From assembly GCA_026985615.1 (NCBI GenBank), contig JALSQD010000034.1, positions 1-28,852 on the forward strand: a DNA stretch of 28,852 bases. Reading direction: 5' to 3'. Of the stretch, positions 13,824-21,814 are shown piece after piece. The stretch is from Thermaceae bacterium (GTDB lineage: Bacteria > Deinococcota > Deinococci > Deinococcales > Marinithermaceae). The notes under the pieces were generated by a model, which was given only the letters and a program-made list of their open reading frames with translations, was not told the DNA's origin and did not search any database. How positions within the stretch are numbered: position 1 is the stretch's first letter; each line of letters starts with the position of its first letter. The position numbers were made by a program, and so were the translations under genes.

Positions 13824-13900
13824 TGGTGGGCCCTGCAGGACTTGAACCTGCGACCGATCGGTTATGAGCCGACTGCTCTAACCAGCTGAGCTAAGGGCCC
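13824..13900 (-). tRNA. tRNA-Ile(CAT), lysidine type (tRNA-Ile2)
   Basis: A 77-nt cloverleaf with acceptor GGGCCCT/AGGGCCC, anticodon stem GTCGG/CCGAT (closed by a GT pair), loop CTCATAA, T loop TTCAAGT and encoded CCA (13824-13826). Anticodon CAT could be Met or Ile2. The stretches CTTAGCTCAG, GGCTCATAACCG and GGTCGCAGGTTCAAGTCCTGCAGG-type T arm agree with the E. coli and Bacillus Ile2 tRNAs rather than with initiator or elongator Met. The C34 would be modified to lysidine by TilS to read ATA. Automatic tools may call it Met. Confidence 0.75.
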
Positions 13901-13914
13901 GCGTCCGGTTCCTC

Positions 13915-13943
13915 ATGGTAGCAACCCCCACGGGGTGGGGCAA
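13915..13943 (-). promoter_or_regulatory. promoter of tRNA-Ile(CAT)
   Basis: On the minus strand TTGCCC (13943-13938), an exact 17-nt spacer and TACCAT (13920-13915) lie 14 nt before the tRNA 5' end. It faces away from the deoB -10 box only 14 bp away. Confidence 0.7.
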
Positions 13944-13956
13944 CACGCCGCGGGCG

Positions 13957-13962
13957 TATGCT
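13957..13962 (+). promoter_or_regulatory. -10 box of deoB (leaderless)
   Basis: TATGCT, 6 nt before ATG 13969. No Shine-Dalgarno fits in between. The -35 position would fall inside the tRNA-Ile promoter, so the two promoters overlap. Confidence 0.6.
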
Positions 13963-13968
13963 GGGAAC

Positions 13969-15117
13969 ATGAAGATCGTAACCGTCGTGCTCGACTCCGT
14001 GGGGCTGGGCTACCTACCCGACGCCCCCGACTTTGGCGACGAGGGCGCCGACACCCTCGACCACACCGTGCTCAAGACCGGCATCGAGCTGCCGAACCTG
14101 GCCCGGCTGGGCCTGGGCAACGTGCCCGGCGTGCATACCCTACCGCTCGAAGACGAGCCGCTGGGCGCCTGGGGTCGGATGAAGGAAGTGAACCCCGGCA
14201 AAGACAGTTCGACCGGCCACTGGGAGTTCGTGGGTATCCACCTGGACCACCCCTTCCGCACCTTTCCCGAAGGCTTTCCCGAGGAGCTGATGGAGAAGTT
14301 CTCCCAGGCCATCGGTGGCCGCGGCTGTCTCCTCAACAAGCCCTACTCGGGCACCGACGCCATCCGCGACTACGGCGAGAAACACATGAAGACCGGCAAG
14401 CCCATCGTCTACACCTCGGCCGACTCGGTCTTCCAGATCGCCACCCACGTGGACGTGGTGCCACTCGAGACCCTGTACAAGTGGTGTGAGAAGGCCCGCG
14501 AGTTGCTTACCGGTGAGTACGCCGTGGCGCGGGTGATCGCCCGCCCCTTCGCCGGCGAGCCGGGCAATTTCTACCGCCTCAACGACAAGCGCCACGACTA
14601 CGCTCTGGTGCCGCCCGACAACGTCCTCGACGCCCTGGTGGCCGCCGGCCGCGAGGTGGTGGGGGTGGGCAAGATCCCCGACCTCTACGCCCACAAGGGC
14701 TTCACCCGCGAGGTCGCCTCGGGCAGCAACACCGAGGGCATCGAGAAGACTCTGGCGCTGATGGACGAGCCCATCAACGGCCTGGTCTTCACCAACCTGG
14801 TCGACTTCGACGCCAAGTACGGTCACCGGCGCAATCCCCAGGGCTACGCCGACGCCTTGGTCGAGTTCGACCAGGCGCTGCCGCAATTCCTCGAGAAGCT
14901 GGGGGCCGAGGACTACCTCTTCATCGTCAGCGACCACGGCAACGACCCCACCTACCGCGGCACCGACCACACCCGCGAGTACGCCATGCTGCTGGTGGCG
15001 GGCCCCGGTATGGCGGGGCGCGACCTGGGTACGCGCGAAACGTTTGCGGACCTGGCGGCGACGTGGGCCAAGCTGCTGGAAATCCGCTGGGAAGGGCCGG
15101 GGAATTCGGTAATCTAA
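13969..15117 (+). CDS. deoB: phosphopentomutase
   Basis: A 382-residue cytoplasmic enzyme of the alkaline-phosphatase superfamily that interconverts (deoxy)ribose 1-phosphate and 5-phosphate in nucleoside salvage. The metal-binding Asp9 lies in VVLDSVG. The nucleophile Thr82 is within GKDSSTGHWE. The other metal ligands are in DALVEFD, VSDHGNDP and GTDHTREY. Length matches the family (about 385-410). Start ATG 13969 gives the standard N-terminus MKIVTVVLDSVG; the ORF extends upstream to 13915, but that stretch is promoter. It appears monocistronic, with no nucleoside phosphorylase next to it. Confidence 0.97.
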   Translation: MKIVTVVLDSVGLGYLPDAPDFGDEGADTLDHTVLKTGIELPNLARLGLGNVPGVHTLPLEDEPLGAWGRMKEVNPGKDSSTGHWEFVGIHLDHPFRTFPEGFPEELMEKFSQAIGGRGCLLNKPYSGTDAIRDYGEKHMKTGKPIVYTSADSVFQIATHVDVVPLETLYKWCEKARELLTGEYAVARVIARPFAGEPGNFYRLNDKRHDYALVPPDNVLDALVAAGREVVGVGKIPDLYAHKGFTREVASGSNTEGIEKTLALMDEPINGLVFTNLVDFDAKYGHRRNPQGYADALVEFDQALPQFLEKLGAEDYLFIVSDHGNDPTYRGTDHTREYAMLLVAGPGMAGRDLGTRETFADLAATWAKLLEIRWEGPGNSVI

Positions 15118-15166
15118 GGGGTACGACGGTCCGGCGGCCTCGAAAATTGCAGGGCAAAGGGACGGG

Positions 15167-15898
15167 ATGAGCTTCAACTGGAGAGACGTACTCGACATTT
15201 TGGCGGTGGCCACGGTGCTCTACTACACCTACGGCCTCCTCGCCGAAACCCGGGCCATGAACTTGGTCCGGGGTTTGATCGTCTACGTCCTCGTCTGGTT
15301 CGCCGCCGAACAGCTGGGGCTCACCACCCTCTCCTGGCTTCTGGGCAACGCCGCGACGCTGGGGATGTTCGCGCTGATCGTAGTCTTCCAGCCCGAGCTG
15401 CGGGGCGTGCTCGAGCGCCTGGGGCGCGGCCGCCTGCGCGAGAACCGGCTCGACGTCGAGGCCGCGCGCGAGCTCTTGCGCGCCGTCGAGCGCATGGCCG
15501 CGCGCCGGCTGGGGGCCATCGTGGCGCTCGAGCGCCGCACGCCCCTGGGCGAGTACGCGGTTACGGGCGAACTGCTCGACGCCCGCGTCTCGGCGCGACT
15601 GCTCGAGACAATCTTTACCGTGGGCACCCCGCTCCACGACGGTGGCGTGATCGTGCGGGGCCGGCGGCTGGTGGCCGCGGGCTGCGTCTTCCCGCTCTCT
15701 GAGCGCGACGACCTTAAGTACCTGGGCACCCGCCACCGCGCGGCGGTGGGGCTTTCCGAGGTTTCCGACGCCTTCGTGATCGTGGTGAGCGAGGAGCGGG
15801 GCACGATCCGCATCGCCGAGCGCGGCGAGCTCAGCCCCAACCTCACCCCCTCCGAGCTCAAGGACCGGCTGCGGGAGGTGCTCAATGAGGCCCTTTGA
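15167..15898 (+). CDS. cdaA: diadenylate cyclase (c-di-AMP synthase)
   Basis: A 243-residue membrane enzyme making cyclic di-AMP from two ATP. Three N-terminal helices (about 9-26, 31-49, 56-74) are followed by a DisA_N catalytic domain. The RHR motif is at 189-191 (GTRHRAAVG). The DGA motif reads D158-G-G160, a small change at a position usually Ala. The start is ATG 15167, with AAAGGGACGG upstream. It overlaps cdaR by 14 nt, so the two are translationally coupled, as in Firmicutes, but the usual third gene glmM is not next; def and fmt follow. c-di-AMP typically controls potassium and osmotic balance. Confidence 0.95.
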   Translation: MSFNWRDVLDILAVATVLYYTYGLLAETRAMNLVRGLIVYVLVWFAAEQLGLTTLSWLLGNAATLGMFALIVVFQPELRGVLERLGRGRLRENRLDVEAARELLRAVERMAARRLGAIVALERRTPLGEYAVTGELLDARVSARLLETIFTVGTPLHDGGVIVRGRRLVAAGCVFPLSERDDLKYLGTRHRAAVGLSEVSDAFVIVVSEERGTIRIAERGELSPNLTPSELKDRLREVLNEAL

Positions 15899-16757
15899 GC
15901 TGGTGCGGCGGCTTTTGCACAACTGGCCCATCAAGCTGGCGGCGGTGCTGACCGCGCTGGTGCTGTGGTACCAGCTGCGCGAGACCGAGCCGGTGGTGGA
16001 GCGCAGCCTCGAGCGTCCCCTGCAGGTCGTGGGGCTGGGCGAGGACCGCGCCGCGGTGGGCCTGCCCAAGACCGTGCTGGTGCGGCTCAGCGGCACGGCC
16101 CGGGTGGTGGAGGGCCTGAACCCGAGCGCGGTGGTGGCCTTCGTGGACCTCTCGGGGGTGGACGAAGGGCCCTTCGCAGCGCCGGTGCAGGTGCGCACGC
16201 CCAGCGGCGTCCGGCTAGCGCAGGTGATCCCCGCCAAGGTCGAAGCGCGGGTCGAGCGCCTGGGGGCGGGGGTGCTGCCGGTCGAGGTCTTCGCCCCGGG
16301 GAGCGTGGTTACCTTCGAGCCCGCCAACGTCGAGATGCGCGGCCCCGCGGGTCAGGTGGAGCAGGCCCGCGCCGCGGTGGGGGTGGACCTCAACGCCGAG
16401 GGCACGGTCCACCTCGTGGCCGTGGACGCCCAGGGCCGGCCCCTGACCGACCTCGTGCTCACCCCCGACCAGGCCCGCGTCACCGCCCGCGCCCCCGCGC
16501 TCACGCGCAAGACGGTGGACCTCGTCCTTCTGCCCGCGCCCAAGGACGTCCACCCCACCCGGGTCGAGGCGCCCGAGAAGGTGACGATCGTGGGCCCGCC
16601 CGAGGTGCTGGCCGAGATCACTGCGGTCCAGGCCGAGGCCGAGTGGCACGTGGGCGAGTACACCGCGCCCCTGAAGCTGCTGCTGCCGCCCGAGGTGGAC
16701 GCGGTGGGCGAGGTGCTGGCCCACCTCAAGGTCGAGCCCGCCAAGCCGCTCGAGTAG
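15885..16757 (+). CDS. cdaR: CdaA regulatory partner, YbbR-repeat protein
   Basis: A 290-residue protein with one N-terminal membrane helix (about 16-28, IKLAAVLTALVLWY) and an external portion of YbbR-type beta-rich repeats (about 33-115, 120-200 and 205-285, each with V-x-V-x-G patterns). CdaR proteins bind CdaA and modulate c-di-AMP synthesis from outside the membrane. Identification rests on the YbbR pattern and on the 14-nt overlap with cdaA. It ends with TAG at 16757, 39 nt before def. Confidence 0.88.
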   Translation: MRPFELVRRLLHNWPIKLAAVLTALVLWYQLRETEPVVERSLERPLQVVGLGEDRAAVGLPKTVLVRLSGTARVVEGLNPSAVVAFVDLSGVDEGPFAAPVQVRTPSGVRLAQVIPAKVEARVERLGAGVLPVEVFAPGSVVTFEPANVEMRGPAGQVEQARAAVGVDLNAEGTVHLVAVDAQGRPLTDLVLTPDQARVTARAPALTRKTVDLVLLPAPKDVHPTRVEAPEKVTIVGPPEVLAEITAVQAEAEWHVGEYTAPLKLLLPPEVDAVGEVLAHLKVEPAKPLE

Positions 16758-16796
16758 GTTTCGCAAAAAACGCCGCCGGGTGTCAGAATGTAAGGG

Positions 16797-17396
16797 ATGG
16801 CCGAGGTGTTGCCCGTACGGCTTTACGGTGACCCGGTGCTGCGCAAGAAGGCGCGGCCGGTCCAGGACTTCTCGGGGCTCAGCGAGCTGGCCGAGAACAT
16901 GGTAGAAACGATGTTCGAGTACGGCGGGGTGGGCCTCGCCGCGCCCCAGGTGGGGCTTGCGACCCGCCTCTTCGTGGCCGCGGAATACGCGCTCGAAGAG
17001 GAGGAGGCCGAGGCCGACGAAGAGGAGCGGCCGAAAAGCGTCCTCAAGAACCTCTACGTCATGGTCAACCCCCGCATCACCTACCGCGAAGGTACGCAGG
17101 TGGGCACCGAGGGCTGCCTCTCGATCCCCGGCATCTACTCCGACGACGTGCCCCGCGACCTGCAGATCCGCGTCGAGTACCAGGACGCGACCGGCCAGCC
17201 GCACACGCTCGAGGCCGAAGGCTTTTTGGCCCGGGTGATCCAGCACGAGCTCGACCACCTTGAGGGCGTCCTCTTCTTCGACCGCCTGCCGCCGGAGCTG
17301 CGCCGGGCCTTCCTGGACGAGCACCGCGACGAGCTGGCCGAGATGCAGCGTCAGGCCAAGGCCTTCCTCCGCGAACTCAAGGCCGAGCAGGGATGA
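16797..17396 (+). CDS. def: peptide deformylase
   Basis: A 199-residue metalloenzyme removing the N-formyl group from new proteins. All three motifs are intact: GVGLAAPQVG (44-53), EGCLS with Cys107, and QHELDH with His150, Glu151 and His154. An acidic insertion at about 65-80 (EEEEAEADEEERPK) lies between motifs 1 and 2; a similar insert is known in Thermus Def. A CAGAAT -10-like box stands 7 nt before ATG, though a weak TAAGGG could be a ribosome site. It overlaps fmt as ATGA. Confidence 0.97.
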   Translation: MAEVLPVRLYGDPVLRKKARPVQDFSGLSELAENMVETMFEYGGVGLAAPQVGLATRLFVAAEYALEEEEAEADEEERPKSVLKNLYVMVNPRITYREGTQVGTEGCLSIPGIYSDDVPRDLQIRVEYQDATGQPHTLEAEGFLARVIQHELDHLEGVLFFDRLPPELRRAFLDEHRDELAEMQRQAKAFLRELKAEQG

Positions 17397-18325
17397 GTCG
17401 CAAGCGCCGCCTCGCCTTCTTCGGCTCGCCCGCCTGGGCGGTGCCGGTGCTTGAGGCGCTGGCGCGCAAGCACGACGTGGCCCTGGTGGTCACCCAGCCC
17501 GACAAACCGCGGGGGCGGGGCCTGAAAACCCAGCCCAGCCCGGTGGCCGCGCGCGCCGAGGAGCTCGGCCTCGCGGTGGCAAAGCCGCGCCGGTTGCGTA
17601 AGGACCCGGAGATCGCCGGGCAGCTGCGCGCGCTGGACCTCGACGCAGCGGTGGTGGCCGCCTACGGCCAGATCATCCCCGAGGCGCTCCTGCAGATTCC
17701 CAGGTACGGCTTCCTTAACATCCATCCCTCGCTCCTGCCCAAATACCGCGGCGCGGCGCCGGTAAACTGGGCGCTGATCAATGGCGAGTCCGAGACTGGC
17801 GTGAGCATCATGCAGCTCGACGCCGGCATGGACACGGGCCCGGTCTTCGTCCAGGAACGCATCTCTATCGGGCCTAGCGAGACCGCCGCAGCGCTTTCGG
17901 AGAGGCTGCGCGACCGCGGGGTGGCGCTGCTGCTGGGCGCGCTCGAGCGCCTGGAAACCGCCCGCCCCGAGCCCCAGAAGGGCGAGCCCAGCTACGCCCC
18001 GCTGCTCAAAAAGGAAGACGGCCGCGTCCGCTGGAGCGACCCCGCGCACAAGGTCTACGCCCGCCACCGCGGAGTGCAGCCCTGGCCCGGAAGCTGGTTC
18101 GAGCACCGGGGCAAGCGGGTCAAGGTGCTGGAGATGAAGCCCGCGGAGGGCGCGGGTGCGCCCGGCGAGGTGCTGGAGGTCGGGTCCGAAGGCGTGCACG
18201 TGGCCACCGGCGAGGGCGCGGTGGAACTGATCACCGTCCAGCCCGAGGGCAAGCGGCCCATGCCCGCCGCCGCCTGGGCCCGGGGCCACGGCGTGGCCCC
18301 GGGCGCCCGGCTCGGCGGGGGTTAA
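17393..18325 (+). CDS. fmt: methionyl-tRNA formyltransferase
   Basis: A 310-residue enzyme that formylates initiator Met-tRNA using 10-formyl-tetrahydrofolate. The formyl-transfer residues Asn109, His111 and Asp147 are in NIHPSLLPKYRGAAP and LDAGMDTGP. TQPDKPRGRG (34-43) is the tRNA-binding loop typical of Fmt. The C-terminal beta-barrel domain (about 205-305) binds tRNA. ATG 17393 overlaps the def stop by four bases, so Def and Fmt, acting on opposite sides of the same formyl cycle, are coupled. Its TAA overlaps the stop of the opposing cytochrome gene within TTAA. Confidence 0.97.
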   Translation: MSRKRRLAFFGSPAWAVPVLEALARKHDVALVVTQPDKPRGRGLKTQPSPVAARAEELGLAVAKPRRLRKDPEIAGQLRALDLDAAVVAAYGQIIPEALLQIPRYGFLNIHPSLLPKYRGAAPVNWALINGESETGVSIMQLDAGMDTGPVFVQERISIGPSETAAALSERLRDRGVALLLGALERLETARPEPQKGEPSYAPLLKKEDGRVRWSDPAHKVYARHRGVQPWPGSWFEHRGKRVKVLEMKPAEGAGAPGEVLEVGSEGVHVATGEGAVELITVQPEGKRPMPAAAWARGHGVAPGARLGGG

Positions 18326-19023
18326 CGCGACCCCGGGGAGGCCTGTGCGGAAGCGTCGCTCGAACGCGAGGAACAGCAGGGGAGCGGCAGCTGCGTGGGG
18401 GCGATGCCCTTGGCGTGGTACTGCAGGTATTTGGTCACCCAGGCCACCTGAGTCTTGTCGAGGGCGGTGCGCGGCGTCATCGACTTGAGCACCTGGGGCC
18501 ACTGGTTGGCGGTGTACTCGCCGGGGTCGTGCAGGGCGTGGCAGACCGAGCAGTTTTGCTGGTAGAGCGCCTCGGCCTGGTCCCAGTCCTTGGTGAGGTC
18601 CTGGGCTATGTCCTTCTTGGGCAGCCAGAAGCCCTCGAGCCGCACCTTGTTCCAGACCTGCCCGGTGTCCGGATCGGTCACGGTCTTGACCACCTGGATC
18701 CGCTGCTGGGCGCAGTCGTCGAGGATCGCCTGGCGAATGCGGACGCCCTCGAGCGCGTAGAGAATCCGGGGCGCGTCCTTGAGCTGCCAGCCCTCGATCC
18801 GCACCTGGACGTAGCCACCCTGCTCCCCGAGGGCCGTCGCGGGCACGGCCAGCTCGACCAGGCCGCAGGTCTGGGCCGTGTCCTGGGGCTGGACGTAGAG
18901 GTAGGTGTCCTTGGTGGTGCAGTACTGGGGCTCGGCGTCGCTCGCCGCGAGCAGACCCAGCAACGCCAGTGCGAGCGCGACGACCCCCCCGCACCAGCGA
19001 ATCCAACGTCGGTTCTTCGTCAT
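18322..19023 (-). CDS. monoheme TorC-like cytochrome c
   Basis: A 233-residue periplasmic or anchored cytochrome. An N-terminal hydrophobic segment (10-28) is followed by an SH3-like region (TLY-type opening, YVQVRIEGWQ, ILYALEGVRI, DPDTGQVWNKVRLEGFWLPKKD, about 36-138) and one heme site, CSVCH (158-162), within CHALHDPGEYTANQWPQVLKSM. The last part matches the C-terminal heme domain of pentaheme TorC, the electron donor of TMAO reductase, but the four NapC-like hemes are missing. ATG 19023 is preceded by AAAGGTGG; GTG 19044 is unlikely. It lies 70 nt after torA and probably passes electrons to it. The stop shares TTAA with fmt. Confidence 0.85.
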   Translation of the reverse strand: MTKNRRWIRWCGGVVALALALLGLLAASDAEPQYCTTKDTYLYVQPQDTAQTCGLVELAVPATALGEQGGYVQVRIEGWQLKDAPRILYALEGVRIRQAILDDCAQQRIQVVKTVTDPDTGQVWNKVRLEGFWLPKKDIAQDLTKDWDQAEALYQQNCSVCHALHDPGEYTANQWPQVLKSMTPRTALDKTQVAWVTKYLQYHAKGIAPTQLPLPCCSSRSSDASAQASPGSR

Positions 19024-19093
19024 GCCCTTACCACCTTTCGTCACGGGCGGGCTGGTCCGGGCGGAAGGGCGCCCGCCCGGACCGCAGGGGATC

Positions 19094-21586
19094 TCAAGCC
19101 TGCTCGGGCGGGTCGAAAGCGGTGACCTTCGGCACCGGACCCACGTACCTCTCGACCTCCACCAGCACGGTGTTGGCCACGTTGCCCTGGGCCAGCTTCG
19201 AGGTCCCCTTGTCCATCGTCACGGTGTTGACGTTGCCGTGCTTGCACAGCGCGCCGGGCCTGCCCGGCTCGTCGGGGTCGTACCAGGCCCCCTCGTGCAC
19301 CGCAATCACGCCGCGACGAATGCGGTCGGTCACGTAGGCCCCGGCCAGGAGCTCGCCGCGGTCGTTGAAGATGCGCACCACGTCGCCGTGCTTGATCCCG
19401 CGCGCGCGGGCGTCGTCGGGGTGGATCCACATCGGCTCGCGCTCGTGGACCTCGTACCAGTCGCGGATCCAGGTATTGTCCAGCTGGGAGTGGAGCCGGT
19501 ACTTGGGGTGCGGCGAGACAAGGTGCAGCGGGTAACGCTTTGCCTTTGCGCCACCCAGCCACTCGGCGGGCTCGAGCCAGGCGGGGTGCGGTGGGCAGTC
19601 GTCGTAGCCGAACTTCTCGATGGTGCGCGAGTAGATCTCGATCTTGCCCGAGGAGGTGCCGAGGGGGTTGAGGTCGGGATCCCTGCGGAAATCGGCGTAG
19701 CGCACGTAGCGCTTGGCGCTCTCGGGAATGGGGAAGGCCACGTAGCCGATCTCCCAGAAGGTGTCAAAGTCGGGCATCGAAAGCTTCATCGCCTTTGCCT
19801 GTTTGCGTGCCTGCTCGTAGAACGCGCGAATCCAGCCCATCTCGTCCTTGCCCTCGGTGAACTTGTCGCCAAAACCAAGGCGGTCGGAGAGTTCGGCGAA
19901 GATCTCGAAGTCGCTGCGCGCCTCGAAGAGCGGGTCCACCGCCTTGTGCATGGCGAGGATGTACTGGTTGGTGTACTCGCTCATGTTGTCGATGTCGTTG
20001 CGCTCGAGCGTCGTGGTCACGGGCAGGACGATGTCGGCGAACTTGGCGGTGCCGGTCCAGAAGATGTCGTGGACGATCGTCACCTCGGGCCGCTGCCACG
20101 CACGGATAAGGCGGTTCTTGTCCATCTGATGGCTGAAGGGGTTGCCGCCCGCCCAGTAGACCAGCTTGATGTCGGGGTAGGTCACCTTCTCGCCGTTGTA
20201 GTCCACCGTCTTGCCCGGATTGAGCAGCAGATCGCTCACGCCGTGAGCGAAGGGGATCGCGGCCTTGACGGGGTTGTCGCCGGCGGCGATGCCATTCAGC
20301 ACCGGGGCCTCGGCCGCCGGTGAACCGCCGCTGGCGTAGTGGTAACTGAAGCCGAAGCCGCCGCCGGGGAGCCCGATCTGTCCCAGCATCGCCGCTAGGG
20401 TGACGAGCATCCAGGGCGCCTGCTCGCCGTGGTCTTGCCGCTGGATCGCCCAGCCGCCCATGAGCATGGTGCGCCCGCGGGCCATGCGCCGGGCCAGGTC
20501 GCGGATCGTGCCGGGGCTCACCTCGGTGATCTTTGCCGCCCACTCGGGCGTCTTAGGCTGGCCGTCGCTCTTGCCCAGCAGGTAGTCGAGGAATTTGTCA
20601 AAGCCGACAGTGTAGCGCTTCAGGAAGGCCTCGTCGTACAGCTTCTCGGTGTAGAGCGTGTGGGCGATGGCCAGCATCAACGCCACGTCGGTGTTGGGCC
20701 TGAGCGCCACCCACTTGGCGTTCAGGTAGCGGGCGGTGTCGGTCATGCGCGGATCGATCGAGATCACCTCGATGCCCCGCTCCTTCACCGCCGCCAGCGC
20801 GGTGTAGGCGTAGTGGTCGGGCGGGGTCCAGCCGATCTGGTTGTTCTTCATCAGGTCGGCACCAAAAAGCACGATTAGGTCGGTGTTCTCGATGATCGTC
20901 GGCCAGGCCGTCTGCTGGTCGTAGACCTCGATGTTGCCCGTGACGTGGGGCAGAATCGTCATCGCCGCCTGCACGCTGAAGTCGCCGGTGTTGTCGGTGT
21001 AGCCGCCGAAGAGGCCCAGCATGCGCCGCAGCAGCGTGGGGGCGTTGTGCAGCTTGCCCACGCTGTGCCAGTCCACGCTGCCGGCGAAGATGCTGGCGTT
21101 GCCGTACTTCGCCTTGACGCGCTCAAGCTCGCCAGCTACGAGGTCGAGGGCGTCGTCCCAGCTCACCCGCACGAAGCGCTCGGAACCCCGGCCCGTGCGG
21201 TCGCTGGCGGCGCCCTTCTTGAGGAAGCCCTCGCGCACCATGGGATACTGGATGCGCGAACGGGCGTAGACGCGCCCCGGCAGCGCCTGGAGCATCGGCA
21301 CCGGAGCCCGGTCGCCCCCGAAGGGCTTGACGGCCACGAGCTTGCCGTCCTCCACCTGGGCAATGAAGGCGCCCCAGTGGGAGGCCGTTAACTTCTCGCT
21401 CGGGGTCAGCGCCCCGGCCCAGTCCAGCGAGCGCGCGTACCGCGCCGCCGCCGAGGTATTGGGCGCCGACTGCGCCGCCGCCTTGGAGCCCAGCAGCGAG
21501 GGCGCCACCATTGCCGCCGCACCCGCGCCGACCACGCTCTTCAGAAAGGTCCTGCGTCCCATGCCCTTACCGTTCTTGCCGCTCAT
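19094..21586 (-). CDS. torA: trimethylamine-N-oxide reductase (molybdopterin), TorA/BisC type
   Basis: An 830-residue periplasmic terminal reductase that uses bis-molybdopterin guanine dinucleotide. A Tat signal is visible (RRTFLK at 11-16, hydrophobic stretch, AAAQS). There is no N-terminal iron-sulfur cysteine motif, as expected for the DMSO/TMAO/BSO group. The Mo-ligand Ser is likely Ser204 in GDFSVQAA. At the site where DMSO reductase has Tyr114 this protein has Val171, while Trp173 is kept (GSVDWHS); loss of that Tyr is characteristic of TMAO reductases. ATG 21586 follows GGAGGAGG. The chaperone TorD and a regulatory TorSTR set are not in the window. Confidence 0.93.
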   Translation of the reverse strand: MSGKNGKGMGRRTFLKSVVGAGAAAMVAPSLLGSKAAAQSAPNTSAAARYARSLDWAGALTPSEKLTASHWGAFIAQVEDGKLVAVKPFGGDRAPVPMLQALPGRVYARSRIQYPMVREGFLKKGAASDRTGRGSERFVRVSWDDALDLVAGELERVKAKYGNASIFAGSVDWHSVGKLHNAPTLLRRMLGLFGGYTDNTGDFSVQAAMTILPHVTGNIEVYDQQTAWPTIIENTDLIVLFGADLMKNNQIGWTPPDHYAYTALAAVKERGIEVISIDPRMTDTARYLNAKWVALRPNTDVALMLAIAHTLYTEKLYDEAFLKRYTVGFDKFLDYLLGKSDGQPKTPEWAAKITEVSPGTIRDLARRMARGRTMLMGGWAIQRQDHGEQAPWMLVTLAAMLGQIGLPGGGFGFSYHYASGGSPAAEAPVLNGIAAGDNPVKAAIPFAHGVSDLLLNPGKTVDYNGEKVTYPDIKLVYWAGGNPFSHQMDKNRLIRAWQRPEVTIVHDIFWTGTAKFADIVLPVTTTLERNDIDNMSEYTNQYILAMHKAVDPLFEARSDFEIFAELSDRLGFGDKFTEGKDEMGWIRAFYEQARKQAKAMKLSMPDFDTFWEIGYVAFPIPESAKRYVRYADFRRDPDLNPLGTSSGKIEIYSRTIEKFGYDDCPPHPAWLEPAEWLGGAKAKRYPLHLVSPHPKYRLHSQLDNTWIRDWYEVHEREPMWIHPDDARARGIKHGDVVRIFNDRGELLAGAYVTDRIRRGVIAVHEGAWYDPDEPGRPGALCKHGNVNTVTMDKGTSKLAQGNVANTVLVEVERYVGPVPKVTAFDPPEQA

Positions 21587-21814
21587 GATCAACCTCCTCC
21601 ACAGGGGACGAGTGGAGCTCGACGTCGCGTTTACGCCATTATTGTGCGCCGCTTTCGTCCCGCGTTGGACCTAAGAAATACGCTTTTCTTTACTTGGCAA
21701 TAGCTATTATTCATGGCCCTTGCTCCCGGAGGCATTAGGCGAAGCCGGGGGAGGCACCTTGGGCCAAGAACTTCGCTTAGCGCCAAAGGGCATACCGTGA
21801 AGTAAGCTGGAAAC
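21587..21814. other. divergent intergenic region between torA and the S9 peptidase, with an AT-rich patch
   Basis: This 228-bp gap holds the AT-rich stretch 21672-21714, strongly unlike the GC-rich surroundings, with a perfect 10-bp palindrome AATAGCTATT at 21699-21708. It is a reasonable place for a torA activator site and promoter, but I could not find a convincing -35/-10 pair for torA. A weak stem can form between 21736-21744 and 21771-21779. Confidence 0.45.
21803..21808 (+). promoter_or_regulatory. -10 box of the S9 peptidase gene (leaderless)
   Basis: TAAGCT, 6 nt before ATG 21815, with GGAAAC between and no ribosome site. Confidence 0.55.

Noticed and set aside
13824..13900. Calling the CAT tRNA an elongator or initiator Met tRNA
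   Set aside because: The arms fit Ile2 tRNAs better, and an initiator would show three G-C pairs in the anticodon stem and a mismatched first acceptor pair, which are not seen.
16990..17040. Acidic insertion in peptide deformylase as a novelty
   Set aside because: A similar acidic insert is familiar from Thermus Def, so it is probably a lineage trait.
14140..17324. Long minus-strand frames opposite deoB, cdaA, cdaR and def
   Set aside because: Shadows of well-supported genes, without motifs or ribosome sites.
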